DNA of 64,000 nucleotides from an uncultured Bacteroidota bacterium. Lineage in GTDB: Bacteria; Bacteroidota; Bacteroidia; B-17B0; Aurantibacillaceae. The stretch is taken from NCBI GenBank assembly GCA_903834765.1, contig CAILKE010000030.1, forward strand, positions 1-64,000. The letters run 5' to 3'. The notes under the pieces are model-generated. The model was given only the letters and a program-made list of their open reading frames with translations, made no database searches and was not told the origin of the DNA. This document shows, in pieces, positions 47,085-56,410 of this stretch. The translations under genes and the position numbers were made by a program. Within the stretch, counting starts at the first letter, position 1. Every line of letters begins with the position of its first letter.

Positions 47085-47678
47085 TTACATATTTTTTAAT
47101 GCCGATTTCACCAGCAATTCAACATTATCAGTATTTATTCCTTGTTGCTTAGTTGCCTTTTCTATGGCTTTTTCTGCCAACAATTTTGGGAAACCAAGAG
47201 TAACCAATGCCATTAACGCTTCTTCTTTATTTTTATTGTACGACGGGTTCATAATTTGAGAAATTCCACCTTCGTGTTTGCCCATTTTACCCTTTAAATC
47301 CACCACAATACGTTGAGCCGTTTTTTCACCTATACCTTTAATGCTCTTTAAAATAGCCACATTAGCGGTATTAATTGCTCCAGCTATTTCTGGTGGACTT
47401 AAGGAAGATAGCATCAATAGTGCACTACCACCGCCAACTCCAGATACTGAAATTAATTTTCGAAACAACTCTCGTTCTTCTGTATCAGCAAAACCATAAT
47501 ATTTTGGATTATCATCACGGACGTATACGCTCTCAACATACAACTTAGCATTTTGCTTGCCTTGTAAGTGCGAATAGGTGGTTAATGAAATTAATAATCC
47601 ATAACCAACACCATTGGTTTCAATCACTGCATTTGCAGGATTAAGGTCTGCTATTAGTCCATTTACATAATTAATCAT
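47085..47678 (-). CDS. ruvA: Holliday junction branch migration protein RuvA
   Basis: RuvA binds four-way DNA junctions and loads the RuvB helicase. The 197-residue protein has the N-terminal OB domain (1-62, VNGLIADLNPANAVIE), two helix-hairpin-helix motifs (LISVSGVGGGSALLML near 72 and LKSIKGIGEKTAQRIV near 107), and a C-terminal RuvB-binding domain (about 150-197, ALMALVTLGF). ruvB and ruvC are elsewhere. It directly precedes sprA on the same strand. Confidence 0.95.
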   Translation of the reverse strand: MINYVNGLIADLNPANAVIETNGVGYGLLISLTTYSHLQGKQNAKLYVESVYVRDDNPKYYGFADTEERELFRKLISVSGVGGGSALLMLSSLSPPEIAGAINTANVAILKSIKGIGEKTAQRIVVDLKGKMGKHEGGISQIMNPSYNKNKEEALMALVTLGFPKLLAEKAIEKATKQQGINTDNVELLVKSALKNM

Positions 47679-47810
47679 AAGAAGGGTGAAAATAGGTTTT
47701 TTTTTGGAGACTGAAAAAAAATATCGCTGTTAAAAATGATATTTTATTATTCTACACTTTTATTGCTAAATCATCAAGTTTTGGACTAAAATAAACATTT
47801 TTTATCCTGA

Positions 47811-48686
47811 CTAAAGCTTCATTTTATCATATAAATCATGTACAATACCATCCGACAACCCAATTTGAGGCACAAAAATATCTTCGATATCAGCTGTTTT
47901 CATAATAGTTGTAAATATTTTAGAAGCATGCACAATAACATCTGCTCTATCGGGTTTTAGTCCTAAAACATCTATACGTTCTTCGAGTGTAAAGGAATTT
48001 AGCATGTCATGAATGCCTTTTAATTTATTATAGCTAAGATTTTTATTTTCCTTTTTAGTCATTTTAAAAATCTTATTAATGTTACCACCTGATCCAATAG
48101 CATGAAGAGGTTTAATTCCAAACGTATTTTTCTTAATCCACTCCTTCAAATTATCCCATTCGTCTCTTTCCACTTTATTTAATAACATACGGACCGTGCC
48201 TATATTAAAGGACTTAGCAGCTAATACTTTTTGGTTGTGATATAAGGTTAATTCAGTGCTACCGCCACCTACATCTATATATAAATAGGCATGTTTAGGA
48301 TTTAACATTTCTTCAATATGATTAGAAAAAACCAATTGTGCCTCTAATTTACCATCAATAATTTCAACAGTTAATCCTGTTTCATTTTTGATACGCTCAA
48401 TAATTTCAACACTATTCGAGGCATCACGCATGGCACTGGTAGCAACCGCTCTATAAGCATCCACTTCATATACTTTAATTAATTCATGAAACCCGCGCAT
48501 GGCTGTAATTAATTTTTCTGCTTTTTTTTCTGAAATTTTTCCATTCAAAAAAACATCTTCTCCCAATCGGATTGGTAATCGAATTAATTCTTCTTTTGAA
48601 AAATGGGGTTTCCCACCTATATCATATGCTCGGCAAAATAACAAACGCATGGCATTACTTCCAATATCTACTGCGGCAAAAATCAT
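47811..48686 (-). CDS. Ppx/GppA family exopolyphosphatase
   Basis: The 291-residue protein consists of a single Ppx/GppA phosphatase domain, shorter than the two-domain E. coli Ppx. The actin-like ATPase signs are AAVDIGSNAMRLL at residues 4-16, TSAMRDASN, and YIDVGGGSTELTLY. It hydrolyses terminal phosphates of polyphosphate or pppGpp. Its start overlaps the end of ppk1 by 4 bp, so the two are translated together, pairing synthesis and breakdown of polyphosphate. Confidence 0.9.
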   Translation of the reverse strand: MIFAAVDIGSNAMRLLFCRAYDIGGKPHFSKEELIRLPIRLGEDVFLNGKISEKKAEKLITAMRGFHELIKVYEVDAYRAVATSAMRDASNSVEIIERIKNETGLTVEIIDGKLEAQLVFSNHIEEMLNPKHAYLYIDVGGGSTELTLYHNQKVLAAKSFNIGTVRMLLNKVERDEWDNLKEWIKKNTFGIKPLHAIGSGGNINKIFKMTKKENKNLSYNKLKGIHDMLNSFTLEERIDVLGLKPDRADVIVHASKIFTTIMKTADIEDIFVPQIGLSDGIVHDLYDKMKL

Positions 48687-50857
48687 AAGATTGTTTTTCT
48701 TTTAAAGGTTATTGTTTTTTTGATTTGTGCTTTTGGTTTCACTTTTACAATTATTTGTTTTATAGGCTTAACTATTCGCGATTTCAAATACTGCTCTTTA
48801 TCGTTTTTCAAATAATTATAAACCTCGTCCTGCACGCGAATCTTATGCTCACCTACCTTCGGATTTTTATAAATATTTTGTTGCAATCTATCTAAAATAC
48901 GCACTTTCGTATTTCCAGATAATTGAATATTAATGATATCCTTAATTTGTTTTTTTACTTCAGTGTTATAAATAGGAACCGCAACTTCGCTTCTACTATC
49001 AAGGTTTCTGCTCATCCAATCGGCAGAAGTAATGTATATTTTTTCGTCACCATTATTTCCAAAAATAAATACACGCGCGTGTTCTAAATATTTATCTACA
49101 ATACTATATGCTTTGATATTATCACTAAAACCTTCAATTTCTGTAACTAACGAGCAAATACCTCTAACAATCAACGTAATTTGAACACCTGCTTGTGAAG
49201 CTTCATACAATTTATTAATCATCTCTTTATCTACTAAGCTATTCATTTTTAAAATGAGATAGGCATTTTTTTTGGCTTTTGCGTTTTCAATTTCTTTATC
49301 AATTAAACTTACAAAAGTGCTACGCATATAAAAAGGTGCTACTGCTAAATGCTTATAAAAACCGGTATTGAAGTTGTTTGTATAAAAATCAAACATACGA
49401 GAAATCTCTTCGGTAATATTTTTATCTGCAGTTAATAAACTAAAATCCGTATAAATTCGTGCTGTTTTTTCATTGAAATTTCCTGTGCCGATATGAGCGT
49501 ATTTTATTTCTTTACCACCAACTCTAGTTGTAATCAAAAATAATTTACTATGCACTTTTAAACCAGGAACTCCATATATTACAGTAGCGCCTTCTTCTTG
49601 CAATTTATTGGCCCAATAAATATTATTTTCTTCATCAAATCGGGCTTGCAATTCGACCAATACCGTCACTTTTTTACCATTCTTAATAGCATTTATTAAT
49701 GCATTTGCAATTTTAGAAGAATCCGCTACGCGATAAAATGTAATCTTAATAGAATCAACTGTTGGATCCAACGAAGCTTCTCTTAATAAAGTAATAATAT
49801 GATCGAAAGTATGGTAAGGATAATGTAATAAAATATCTTTTTCTTTTATCACACTTAATATACTCGTGTTTATATTATCTAAATATTTATGACTAATTGG
49901 TTGTGGATGATTATAAACTAATTTTTTATCACCAATATTTGGGAAACGAATAAAATCTTTAAAATTATGGTAACGCCCACCTGGTATTGCGTTGTCTTTC
50001 TTTGCCATTCCTAATTTTTTCATAATAAAGGAAAGCATTTCGCTACTCATAGTGCTGTCATAAACAAAACGAACCGGTAAGCCTTTCTTTCTATCCTTTA
50101 CACTTTTAGATATTTTTTCGAGCATACTTTTACTTACATCCTGATCAATATCTAATTCAGCATCACGAGTCAATTTAATGTTTATGGTTTCTTTAGCATG
50201 ATATCCCAGAACTGAAAATATTTCGTTTACATTAAAACGAATAACGTCATCTAATAAAATAATATATTTTTTATTTTTCTCTTGAGGCAGAATGACAAAA
50301 CGAGTTGTTGATTTTGAAGGAATTTCTATTAATGCATATTTATTTTTTTGTTTGGGTCTATCTGAAATTAATCGAACAAATAAATAGCCTGACTTATCTT
50401 TCATGTATGGAAAAGCCTTGTTTTCATCGACCATTATTGGAAAAAGAGTAGATACAACTTCGTTATGAAAATAATCTTTTACAAATTTCTGTTGGTTTTG
50501 ATTTAATTGTTTTTCATTTATTATGAAAACATTCTCTTTAGCTAATTCGTGAAGTAACTCTTGATAAATGGCTTCAAACTTTTGCTGTTGGGCAATAACT
50601 TGTTTTTGTAATTTTTGCAACAATTCTTTCGGATCATCGCCATAAACAGCAATTGCTTTTTTGCCAAGTTTTGATAAACGATTAATAGTAGCTACACGTA
50701 CGCGATAAAATTCATCGCGGTTATTACTAAAAATACCTAAAAATTTTAACCGTTCAATTAAAGGAGTTGATGAATCAGAGGCTTCTTGTAATACACGTTC
50801 ATTAAAGGATAGCCAGCTTATTTCTCTATTAATGTATGGAATTTGTTGTTTGGACAT
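48683..50857 (-). CDS. ppk1: Polyphosphate kinase 1
   Basis: The 724-residue protein begins INREISWLSFNERVLQEA and carries the ATP and catalytic parts of PPK1: the phospho-acceptor H436 in KVHSKLFL and the second conserved H455 in HIGTGNFNEKTARIY, corresponding to H435 and H454 of E. coli. It makes polyphosphate reversibly from ATP at the membrane. A Lys-rich tail of about 35 residues at the C-terminus (IVKVKPKAQIKK) exceeds the family core. It overlaps the ppx gene. Confidence 0.95.
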   Translation of the reverse strand: MSKQQIPYINREISWLSFNERVLQEASDSSTPLIERLKFLGIFSNNRDEFYRVRVATINRLSKLGKKAIAVYGDDPKELLQKLQKQVIAQQQKFEAIYQELLHELAKENVFIINEKQLNQNQQKFVKDYFHNEVVSTLFPIMVDENKAFPYMKDKSGYLFVRLISDRPKQKNKYALIEIPSKSTTRFVILPQEKNKKYIILLDDVIRFNVNEIFSVLGYHAKETINIKLTRDAELDIDQDVSKSMLEKISKSVKDRKKGLPVRFVYDSTMSSEMLSFIMKKLGMAKKDNAIPGGRYHNFKDFIRFPNIGDKKLVYNHPQPISHKYLDNINTSILSVIKEKDILLHYPYHTFDHIITLLREASLDPTVDSIKITFYRVADSSKIANALINAIKNGKKVTVLVELQARFDEENNIYWANKLQEEGATVIYGVPGLKVHSKLFLITTRVGGKEIKYAHIGTGNFNEKTARIYTDFSLLTADKNITEEISRMFDFYTNNFNTGFYKHLAVAPFYMRSTFVSLIDKEIENAKAKKNAYLILKMNSLVDKEMINKLYEASQAGVQITLIVRGICSLVTEIEGFSDNIKAYSIVDKYLEHARVFIFGNNGDEKIYITSADWMSRNLDSRSEVAVPIYNTEVKKQIKDIINIQLSGNTKVRILDRLQQNIYKNPKVGEHKIRVQDEVYNYLKNDKEQYLKSRIVKPIKQIIVKVKPKAQIKKTITFKRKTIL

Positions 50858-51009
50858 AGGATTAAAAAATACTTTATAAATATAGCTATTAAGCTAATAG
50901 GTTATGTTGTATTATTCATAAATTTACGTCACTTAAAGTACAAATTATCAACTTCGTTAAAAAACATATTTCTATTTTCATAATCCTCATTTTCCATATC
51001 GTTGGATTT

Positions 51010-51567
51010 GTGGGGTTTTCGATTAATCCAAGTTATTTTAAATCACTAAGTCCGTTAAACTTACTTTTATCAGTGGGATTAGTTTTGTTTACAAGTAAGC
51101 AAACAAGTTTAAAATTCTACGGTTCACTTTTATTAATTGCCTTAATAGGTTTTTCTTTGGAAGTATTAGGTGTAAAGACAGAACTTATTTTTGGTTCATA
51201 TTTTTATGGTCATGCATTAGGATTAAAGGCATTATCTGTACCGCTGCTTATTGGCGTAAATTGGGCTATTTTATTGTATAGTACTGCTCAATTTTCGAGA
51301 TTTAAAAACAAAGTTTTGAATGCTCTGTTTGGATCATTTTTAATGGTTTTTTTAGATTTTTTCATGGAACAAAATGCAGCTAGATTCGATTTCTGGTATT
51401 GGAAAAATAATATCATTCCATTGCAAAATTATATAGCTTGGTTTATAATTTCATTCATTTTAAATATTATTTTTCAAAATAGAATTAACCAAAAATCAAA
51501 TTTAACGGCGAGTGCATTTTACGTGATAGAAATCATTTTTTTTGCGTCACTTTTTTTTAAAAATTAA
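51010..51567 (+). CDS. CruF-like carotenoid biosynthesis membrane protein
   Basis: The 185-residue product from GTG 51010 has about five hydrophobic segments and the motifs GFSLEVLGVKTELIFGSYFYG and FLDFFMEQNAARFDFWYW, characteristic of the CruF/COG2324 family. CruF hydrates the 1',2' end of gamma-carotene or bisanhydrobacterioruberin. Coding clearly extends upstream: the same frame reads KKHISIFIILIFHIVGFVG, a membrane helix expected at the family N-terminus, back to a TAA at 50890, with no in-frame ATG, GTG or TTG before 51010. The real start may be a rare codon such as ATT. crtZ follows after 30 bp. Confidence 0.82.
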   Translation: MGFSINPSYFKSLSPLNLLLSVGLVLFTSKQTSLKFYGSLLLIALIGFSLEVLGVKTELIFGSYFYGHALGLKALSVPLLIGVNWAILLYSTAQFSRFKNKVLNALFGSFLMVFLDFFMEQNAARFDFWYWKNNIIPLQNYIAWFIISFILNIIFQNRINQKSNLTASAFYVIEIIFFASLFFKN

Positions 51568-51597
51568 ACAATTTATAGCTTTCTTTGTTAAATAAAT

Positions 51598-52068
51598 ATG
51601 ATAATGAATATATTCATAATATTAGCTACTTTTTTCATAATGGAGCTTGTTACATGGTTTATCCACAAATACATCATGCATGGTTTTATGTGGTTTTTGC
51701 ATAAAGACCATCATGAAAAAGGTCCTGGGATTTTTGAGAAAAATGATTGGTTTTTTTTAATTTTCGCTATACCAAGTTGGTTGTTGATTATGCTAGGCGT
51801 GATTTATAAGGCCGAATGGTCAATTTCTATAGGCACCGGACTAACATTATATGGATTTGCGTATTTTTTAGTTCACGAAGTAATTATTCATCAAAGAATA
51901 AAACTTTTTACACGATCCAAAAATACGTATATTCGTTCTATTCGTTGGGCACATAAAATGCATCATAAACATACTACTAAAGAAGATGGAGAAAGTTTTG
52001 GTTTTTTATTGGTTGCTAAAAAATATTGGGATAAAATTAAAGAAGAAAATACAAGGACGGTAAATTAA
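51598..52068 (+). CDS. crtZ: Beta-carotene 3-hydroxylase CrtZ
   Basis: The 156-residue membrane protein has all histidine clusters of the diiron hydroxylase: HKYIMH (residues about 23-28), HKDHH, HEVIIHQR and HKMHHKH. Four hydrophobic segments flank them. It hydroxylates the beta-ionone ring to give zeaxanthin or cryptoxanthin. It is the middle gene of the cruF-crtZ-crtY block, with one base separating its stop from the TTG start of the cyclase. Confidence 0.94.
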   Translation: MIMNIFIILATFFIMELVTWFIHKYIMHGFMWFLHKDHHEKGPGIFEKNDWFFLIFAIPSWLLIMLGVIYKAEWSISIGTGLTLYGFAYFLVHEVIIHQRIKLFTRSKNTYIRSIRWAHKMHHKHTTKEDGESFGFLLVAKKYWDKIKEENTRTVN

Positions 52069-52069
52069 T

Positions 52070-52771
52070 TTGAATTCACATTACACTTATTTACTTTTAG
52101 ATGTTTTAAGCGTTGCTTTCCCTTTTTTATTAAGTTTTGATAAGAAAGTAGCCTTTTACAAGTCGTGGAAATACTTATTTCCTGCGATGTTTATTGTTGG
52201 GCTATTTTTTATAATATGGGATGTATTATTCACCTATAAAGGCGTTTGGGGATTTAATCCAATATATATCACAGGCATCAAATTATTTAATTTACCTTTA
52301 GAGGAAGTTTTATTTTTCATATGCGTTCCATACTCATGTGTGTTTATTTATGAAGTTTGTAATGCCTATATCAAGCGAGATTTAATAGGCGCTAACGCAA
52401 AATATATCAGTGTTATTATTTCTTTACTTTGCTTGGTAATATGTATTCTTTTTTATAATAAAACCTATACCATTGTCAATGTAGGTATTAGTATGCTGTT
52501 AGTTATTTTCGCAACTTTCATTTGTCAATTCAAAAATTTAGGAAGATTTTACGTTGCCTACGTTGTATCACTCTTCCCATTTTTAATATGTAATGGAATA
52601 TTAACATCTCTGCCCATTGTGACTTATAACAATAATGAAAATATGAATCTTCGTATTTACACTATTCCATTTGAAGATACCTTATATTGCTTAAGTTTAT
52701 TGTTAAGTACAATTCTGTTAATGGATTATTTTAAACATAAACATCTAAAAACAAATTTACATAATAGTTAA
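52070..52771 (+). CDS. Lycopene cyclase, fused CrtYc-CrtYd type
   Basis: The protein is 233 residues and starts with TTG at 52070; an ATG start is not available in frame near the usual N-terminus. It has six to seven membrane spans. Two cyclase-domain motifs are seen: LPLEEVLFFICVPYSCVFIYE (as LPLEEVLFF near 79 and YE near 96), and IPFEDTLYCL near residue 198. The pattern is of the heterodimeric-type cyclases, here fused. It closes the psi ends of lycopene to beta rings, upstream of crtZ activity. Confidence 0.9.
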   Translation: MNSHYTYLLLDVLSVAFPFLLSFDKKVAFYKSWKYLFPAMFIVGLFFIIWDVLFTYKGVWGFNPIYITGIKLFNLPLEEVLFFICVPYSCVFIYEVCNAYIKRDLIGANAKYISVIISLLCLVICILFYNKTYTIVNVGISMLLVIFATFICQFKNLGRFYVAYVVSLFPFLICNGILTSLPIVTYNNNENMNLRIYTIPFEDTLYCLSLLLSTILLMDYFKHKHLKTNLHNS

Positions 52772-52775
52772 TCCA

Positions 52776-53864
52776 ATGTATTTGAAAAAGTATACCATTC
52801 CTATTATCACACTACTTATAGTTGGCTTATTTGTGTATTTATTTACCAATGTGGTTATCTATCTCATTATTTCTGTGGTCTTATCTTTAATTGGTTTGCC
52901 AATTGTTCATGCTATTAGCCGATTAAAAATTGGTAATTTTCATATTCATAATACCATAGCTGCTATATTAACCTTATGTTTATTTTTAGGGGTTATTTAC
53001 ATATTTAGTATTACTTTTTTACCACCCCTAATTGAGCAAATATCTTTTTTGTCTCATGCTAATTTAGAAGAGGTATTACATAATTTATTAGCCTCCAATC
53101 CACCATTAAAAACTATATTTTCAAGAATCGGTAACGAACATCAAATTGCAACATCCATTGGAGAGCAAGTTACTAATTTTGCTAATTTCAAAAACATCAC
53201 TTCCTTATTCAACAATACCATGTCTTATGCAAGTACAATATTAGGTGGATTGTTTTCAATACTTTTTATAACATTTTTCTTTTTAAAAGATGAACAGATT
53301 GTGTCAAAATCTATACTTTTAATAACACCTGTAGGCTTTGATAAAGAAATGAGAGATATTTTAAGAACATCGAAAAAAATGTTGAGTAAATATTTTATCG
53401 GACTATTTATTGATGTATTATATGTGAGTATTGTTGTTACCGCATTGATGTGGTTATTTGGAATTAGGAATGCGCTTGTTATTGGCTGCTTAGCTGGTGT
53501 TATGAATGTAATACCATACATTGGACCAATCATCACATTATTTTTTGCAGTATTTTTAGGAGTTAGTGGATGCATTGAATTTGCCGAATACGATACAATC
53601 GCATCAACCATCACTAAAATTATATTGATTTTAATAGGTACTAATTTATCTGATGCTATGCTTGTTCAACCTACCATATTTTCAAATACGGTTAAAGCAC
53701 ATCCTCTCGAAATATTTTTAGTGATATTAATGGCTGGTGCTATTGGCGGTATTTTAGGGATGATAGTGGCTATTCCAAGTTATACACTTTTGCGAATAAT
53801 AGCCAAAGAATTTTTACATCACTATAAATTTTTTCAAAAATTAACTGAAAATATACCTGAATAA
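52776..53864 (+). CDS. AI-2E family transporter (PerM/YdiK-like)
   Basis: The 362-residue protein has about eight hydrophobic segments and the PF01594 marks LPIVH near residue 43, SKYFIGLFIDVLYV, and NVIPYIGPIITLF followed by GILGMIVAIPSYTLLRI at the C-terminal end. The family name comes from one proposed autoinducer-2 exporter, but most members have unknown cargo and some act as ion exchangers. It begins 4 bp after the cyclase and is likely in the same transcript, without a clear link to carotenoids. Confidence 0.88.
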   Translation: MYLKKYTIPIITLLIVGLFVYLFTNVVIYLIISVVLSLIGLPIVHAISRLKIGNFHIHNTIAAILTLCLFLGVIYIFSITFLPPLIEQISFLSHANLEEVLHNLLASNPPLKTIFSRIGNEHQIATSIGEQVTNFANFKNITSLFNNTMSYASTILGGLFSILFITFFFLKDEQIVSKSILLITPVGFDKEMRDILRTSKKMLSKYFIGLFIDVLYVSIVVTALMWLFGIRNALVIGCLAGVMNVIPYIGPIITLFFAVFLGVSGCIEFAEYDTIASTITKIILILIGTNLSDAMLVQPTIFSNTVKAHPLEIFLVILMAGAIGGILGMIVAIPSYTLLRIIAKEFLHHYKFFQKLTENIPE

Positions 53865-53889
53865 ACGGCTTAATTAAATTTTATAGAAT

Positions 53890-54543
53890 ATGGAAACAAT
53901 ATTAAAATTTCTAAAACAACTCCCAAAAAACAATAACAAAGAGTGGTTTGATGCCAATCGTAAAACTTATGAATTATGTAAAGCTGAGTTTGAAAATATT
54001 GTAAAGTTAGTGATAGAAAAAAGTGTTGTTTTTGATAAGGAATTAGCAGGTTTAGAAGCCAAGAAGTGTATGTTTCGAATTAATAAAGATGTTCGTTTTA
54101 GCAAAGATAAATCACCTTACAAAACAAATATTGGAGCAAGTATTAATCCAGGCGGGAAAAAATCAATGATACCAGGCTATTATTTACACATCGAACCAGG
54201 TAAAAGCTTTTTGGCTGGTGGCAGTTATCAGCCTTCTCCCGAAATGCTTGCTGCTATTAGGCAAGAGATTGATTACAATACTTCAAATTTTAAAAAAATA
54301 ATATCAGCAAAGGATATTAAAACCTTTTTTAAAGAACTTTCTCAAGAAGATAAATTGAAAACAGCACCTAAAGGCTATGAAAAAACACATCCAGAAATCG
54401 GGTTGTTACAACACAAACATTTTATTGTAGTTCATAATTTAACAGATGAGGATATTCTAAATAAAAATTTACCCACCAATGTGGCTAAGGTATTCAAAGC
54501 AATGTTACCATTAAATCATTTTTTGAGAGGTTGTATGTCTTAA
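53890..54543 (+). CDS. DUF2461 family protein
   Basis: The 217-residue protein starts with a FLKQLPKNNNKEWFDANR segment and contains FRINKDVRFSKDKSPYKTN and the GYYLHIEPGKSFLAGGSYQP stretch, the known DUF2461 (TIGR02453) signature. The family is cytoplasmic and uncharacterised. It follows the transporter by 25 bp and converges with the HAD gene with 8 bp between stops. Confidence 0.9.
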   Translation: METILKFLKQLPKNNNKEWFDANRKTYELCKAEFENIVKLVIEKSVVFDKELAGLEAKKCMFRINKDVRFSKDKSPYKTNIGASINPGGKKSMIPGYYLHIEPGKSFLAGGSYQPSPEMLAAIRQEIDYNTSNFKKIISAKDIKTFFKELSQEDKLKTAPKGYEKTHPEIGLLQHKHFIVVHNLTDEDILNKNLPTNVAKVFKAMLPLNHFLRGCMS

Positions 54544-54551
54544 TTGATTAA

Positions 54552-55196
54552 TTATTTTATCAATTCAAGAAGTGAATCTAATTTATAATCAGCAATCGAA
54601 AATTTAGGGTTATGCTTTTGTTCTTCTTCAGGAATTGCAACTACTTTCATGTGAGCTGCTTTACCAGCAATAACACCATTAACAGAGTCTTCTACAACCA
54701 AACAATGAGAAGCATGAACACCTAATTCTTGCGCACAATTAATAAAAACCTGTGGGTGTGGTTTTCCGTGAGTTAAATGTTGAGCCGAGCATAATGCATC
54801 AAAATAATCACCAAGTTGTAAGGTTTCAATCACCGTTTCCATCAATTCTACGTTTGAAGAAGTTGCTAAACCAATTTTAAAATTATTGATTTTCAAAAAT
54901 TCAAAGGCCTCCAAAACGCCCTTCATTGGCTTACCTTCTTTTTTAATTAGCAAACAAAGTTTGTCAACCACCAAAGTGTCAAACTCAGAAACAGTTAGAC
55001 TACTATAATTATGGCTTTTAAACCAATATTCAATAACTTCCTTAAAGCGCATGCCAGTAGTAACTCGACAATCTGCATCTGTAAAAGGGATCCCAATCTC
55101 TGTAAATCCTTCTATCATAGCCCTTCTCCAAAGGTATTCCGAATCAATAATTACACCGTCCATATCAAATATAACGGCCTTCATGTTGGTTAGCAT
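54552..55196 (-). CDS. HAD-family sugar phosphatase (HxpB/YniC-like)
   Basis: The 214-residue protein has HAD motifs: nucleophile and acid in FDMDGVIIDSE, motif II ATSS, Lys in GKPHPQVF, and acid pair in VVEDSVNGV. The cap domain (18-85) and its length fit the beta-phosphoglucomutase/2-deoxyglucose-6-phosphatase branch. An internal ATG five codons in could be the start. It probably dephosphorylates a hexose or hexitol phosphate; the substrate is unknown. Confidence 0.87.
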   Translation of the reverse strand: MLTNMKAVIFDMDGVIIDSEYLWRRAMIEGFTEIGIPFTDADCRVTTGMRFKEVIEYWFKSHNYSSLTVSEFDTLVVDKLCLLIKKEGKPMKGVLEAFEFLKINNFKIGLATSSNVELMETVIETLQLGDYFDALCSAQHLTHGKPHPQVFINCAQELGVHASHCLVVEDSVNGVIAGKAAHMKVVAIPEEEQKHNPKFSIADYKLDSLLELIK

Positions 55197-55267
55197 TGTT
55201 AATTTCTTTGTTTAATAGTTGCGAAGATACATTAATTCATACTTGCTTAAGATGGTATTTTTGCTAC

Positions 55268-56410
55268 ATGTATTTTCCTGATTTTATTGATATTGGAGCC
55301 GACGAGTTTCTGTTGGTGGCTTTTTTTATGTCATTTATTGGCATATGCTTTTATTATATTAAAAATGTTCTTCCTCTTGGCAATTTAAAACCTAATTTAT
55401 TAGAACAGTCTTCTATTCAAGAGCCTGTATCTGTAATAATTTGTGCTCGAAATGAAGATGATAATCTAACTGAATTTTTACCAAAAATTCTAACGCAAAA
55501 TTATCCTGAGTTTGAAGTAGTAGTGGTTGATGATTGTTCATATGACAGTACTGAGAGCGTTATTGACGAGTTTGCAAATATTTTTCCTAACCTAAAAAAG
55601 GCTATTATCAAGGAAGATGATTATTATAAGCATGGAAAAAAATATGCGATGTTAATTGGTATTAAAGCTGCCAAGTATAATAATTTATTATTAACGGATG
55701 CAGACTGCTTTCCTGCCAATGACAATTGGATTGAAAGTATGAGCGCTGGTTTTGTAAATAAAAAAGAAATTGTTTTAGGTTATGGAGCTTACAAAAAAGA
55801 AGATGGCTTTTTAAATAAATTAATTCGTTTCGACACGTTTTTAATTGCCACTAATTACTTATCTGCTGCTATTAAAGGCAAACCATACATGGGTGTTGGA
55901 AGAAATTTAGCTTATAAAAAAGACTTATTTTATAAAGAAAAAGGCTTTGCCAAACATTATCATATTGCATCAGGTGATGATGATCTGTTTGTTAATCAAG
56001 CCTGTAATGAAGAAAATACTAACATTTCGGTTTCAAATAATGCCATAACTTATTCATTAGCGAAAAAAACTTTTTCCGACTGGAAGCGTCAAAAACAACG
56101 TCATTTAACTACTGCTCCTCATTATCATTCAGCTAGTAAAGCAAAAATAATGTTAGGGTATAGTTTTCAATATGCTTTTCATCTTTTATTAATTGCCTTA
56201 TTATTTTTTAAAACAACACTAATTGTTGCCACTGTTGGATTAATTTTTAAAATATGCTTACAATTTGTTATCTTTAACAAAGCGGCTAAAAAATTAAATG
56301 AAGTTGATCTTTGGAAACTCGCATTTTTATTCGAATTTATCCTATTAATTTTATATCCAATTTTTCACATCAGTAAAATGTTTCACAAACCTAATAAATG
56401 GAAGAGTTAG
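55268..56410 (+). CDS. GT2-family glycosyltransferase, membrane-anchored
   Basis: The 380-residue protein starts at ATG 55268 (MYFPDFIDIGADEF); an earlier ATG at 55196 would overlap the divergent HAD gene and is disfavoured. It has an N-terminal membrane helix, the GT2 core PVSVIICARNEDDNL, the metal-binding DxD equivalents VVDDCSYDST and TDADCF, and the QxxRW-like region KRQKQRH. Three C-terminal membrane spans follow. It probably transfers a sugar to a lipid or extends a glycan at the membrane. Its last 13 bp overlap the start of the sigma factor gene. Confidence 0.85.
   Translation: MYFPDFIDIGADEFLLVAFFMSFIGICFYYIKNVLPLGNLKPNLLEQSSIQEPVSVIICARNEDDNLTEFLPKILTQNYPEFEVVVVDDCSYDSTESVIDEFANIFPNLKKAIIKEDDYYKHGKKYAMLIGIKAAKYNNLLLTDADCFPANDNWIESMSAGFVNKKEIVLGYGAYKKEDGFLNKLIRFDTFLIATNYLSAAIKGKPYMGVGRNLAYKKDLFYKEKGFAKHYHIASGDDDLFVNQACNEENTNISVSNNAITYSLAKKTFSDWKRQKQRHLTTAPHYHSASKAKIMLGYSFQYAFHLLLIALLFFKTTLIVATVGLIFKICLQFVIFNKAAKKLNEVDLWKLAFLFEFILLILYPIFHISKMFHKPNKWKS

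Noticed and set aside
53225-53614. A 129-residue minus-strand frame inside the AI-2E transporter gene
   Set aside because: It is opposite a well-matched membrane protein and has no start context or family features.
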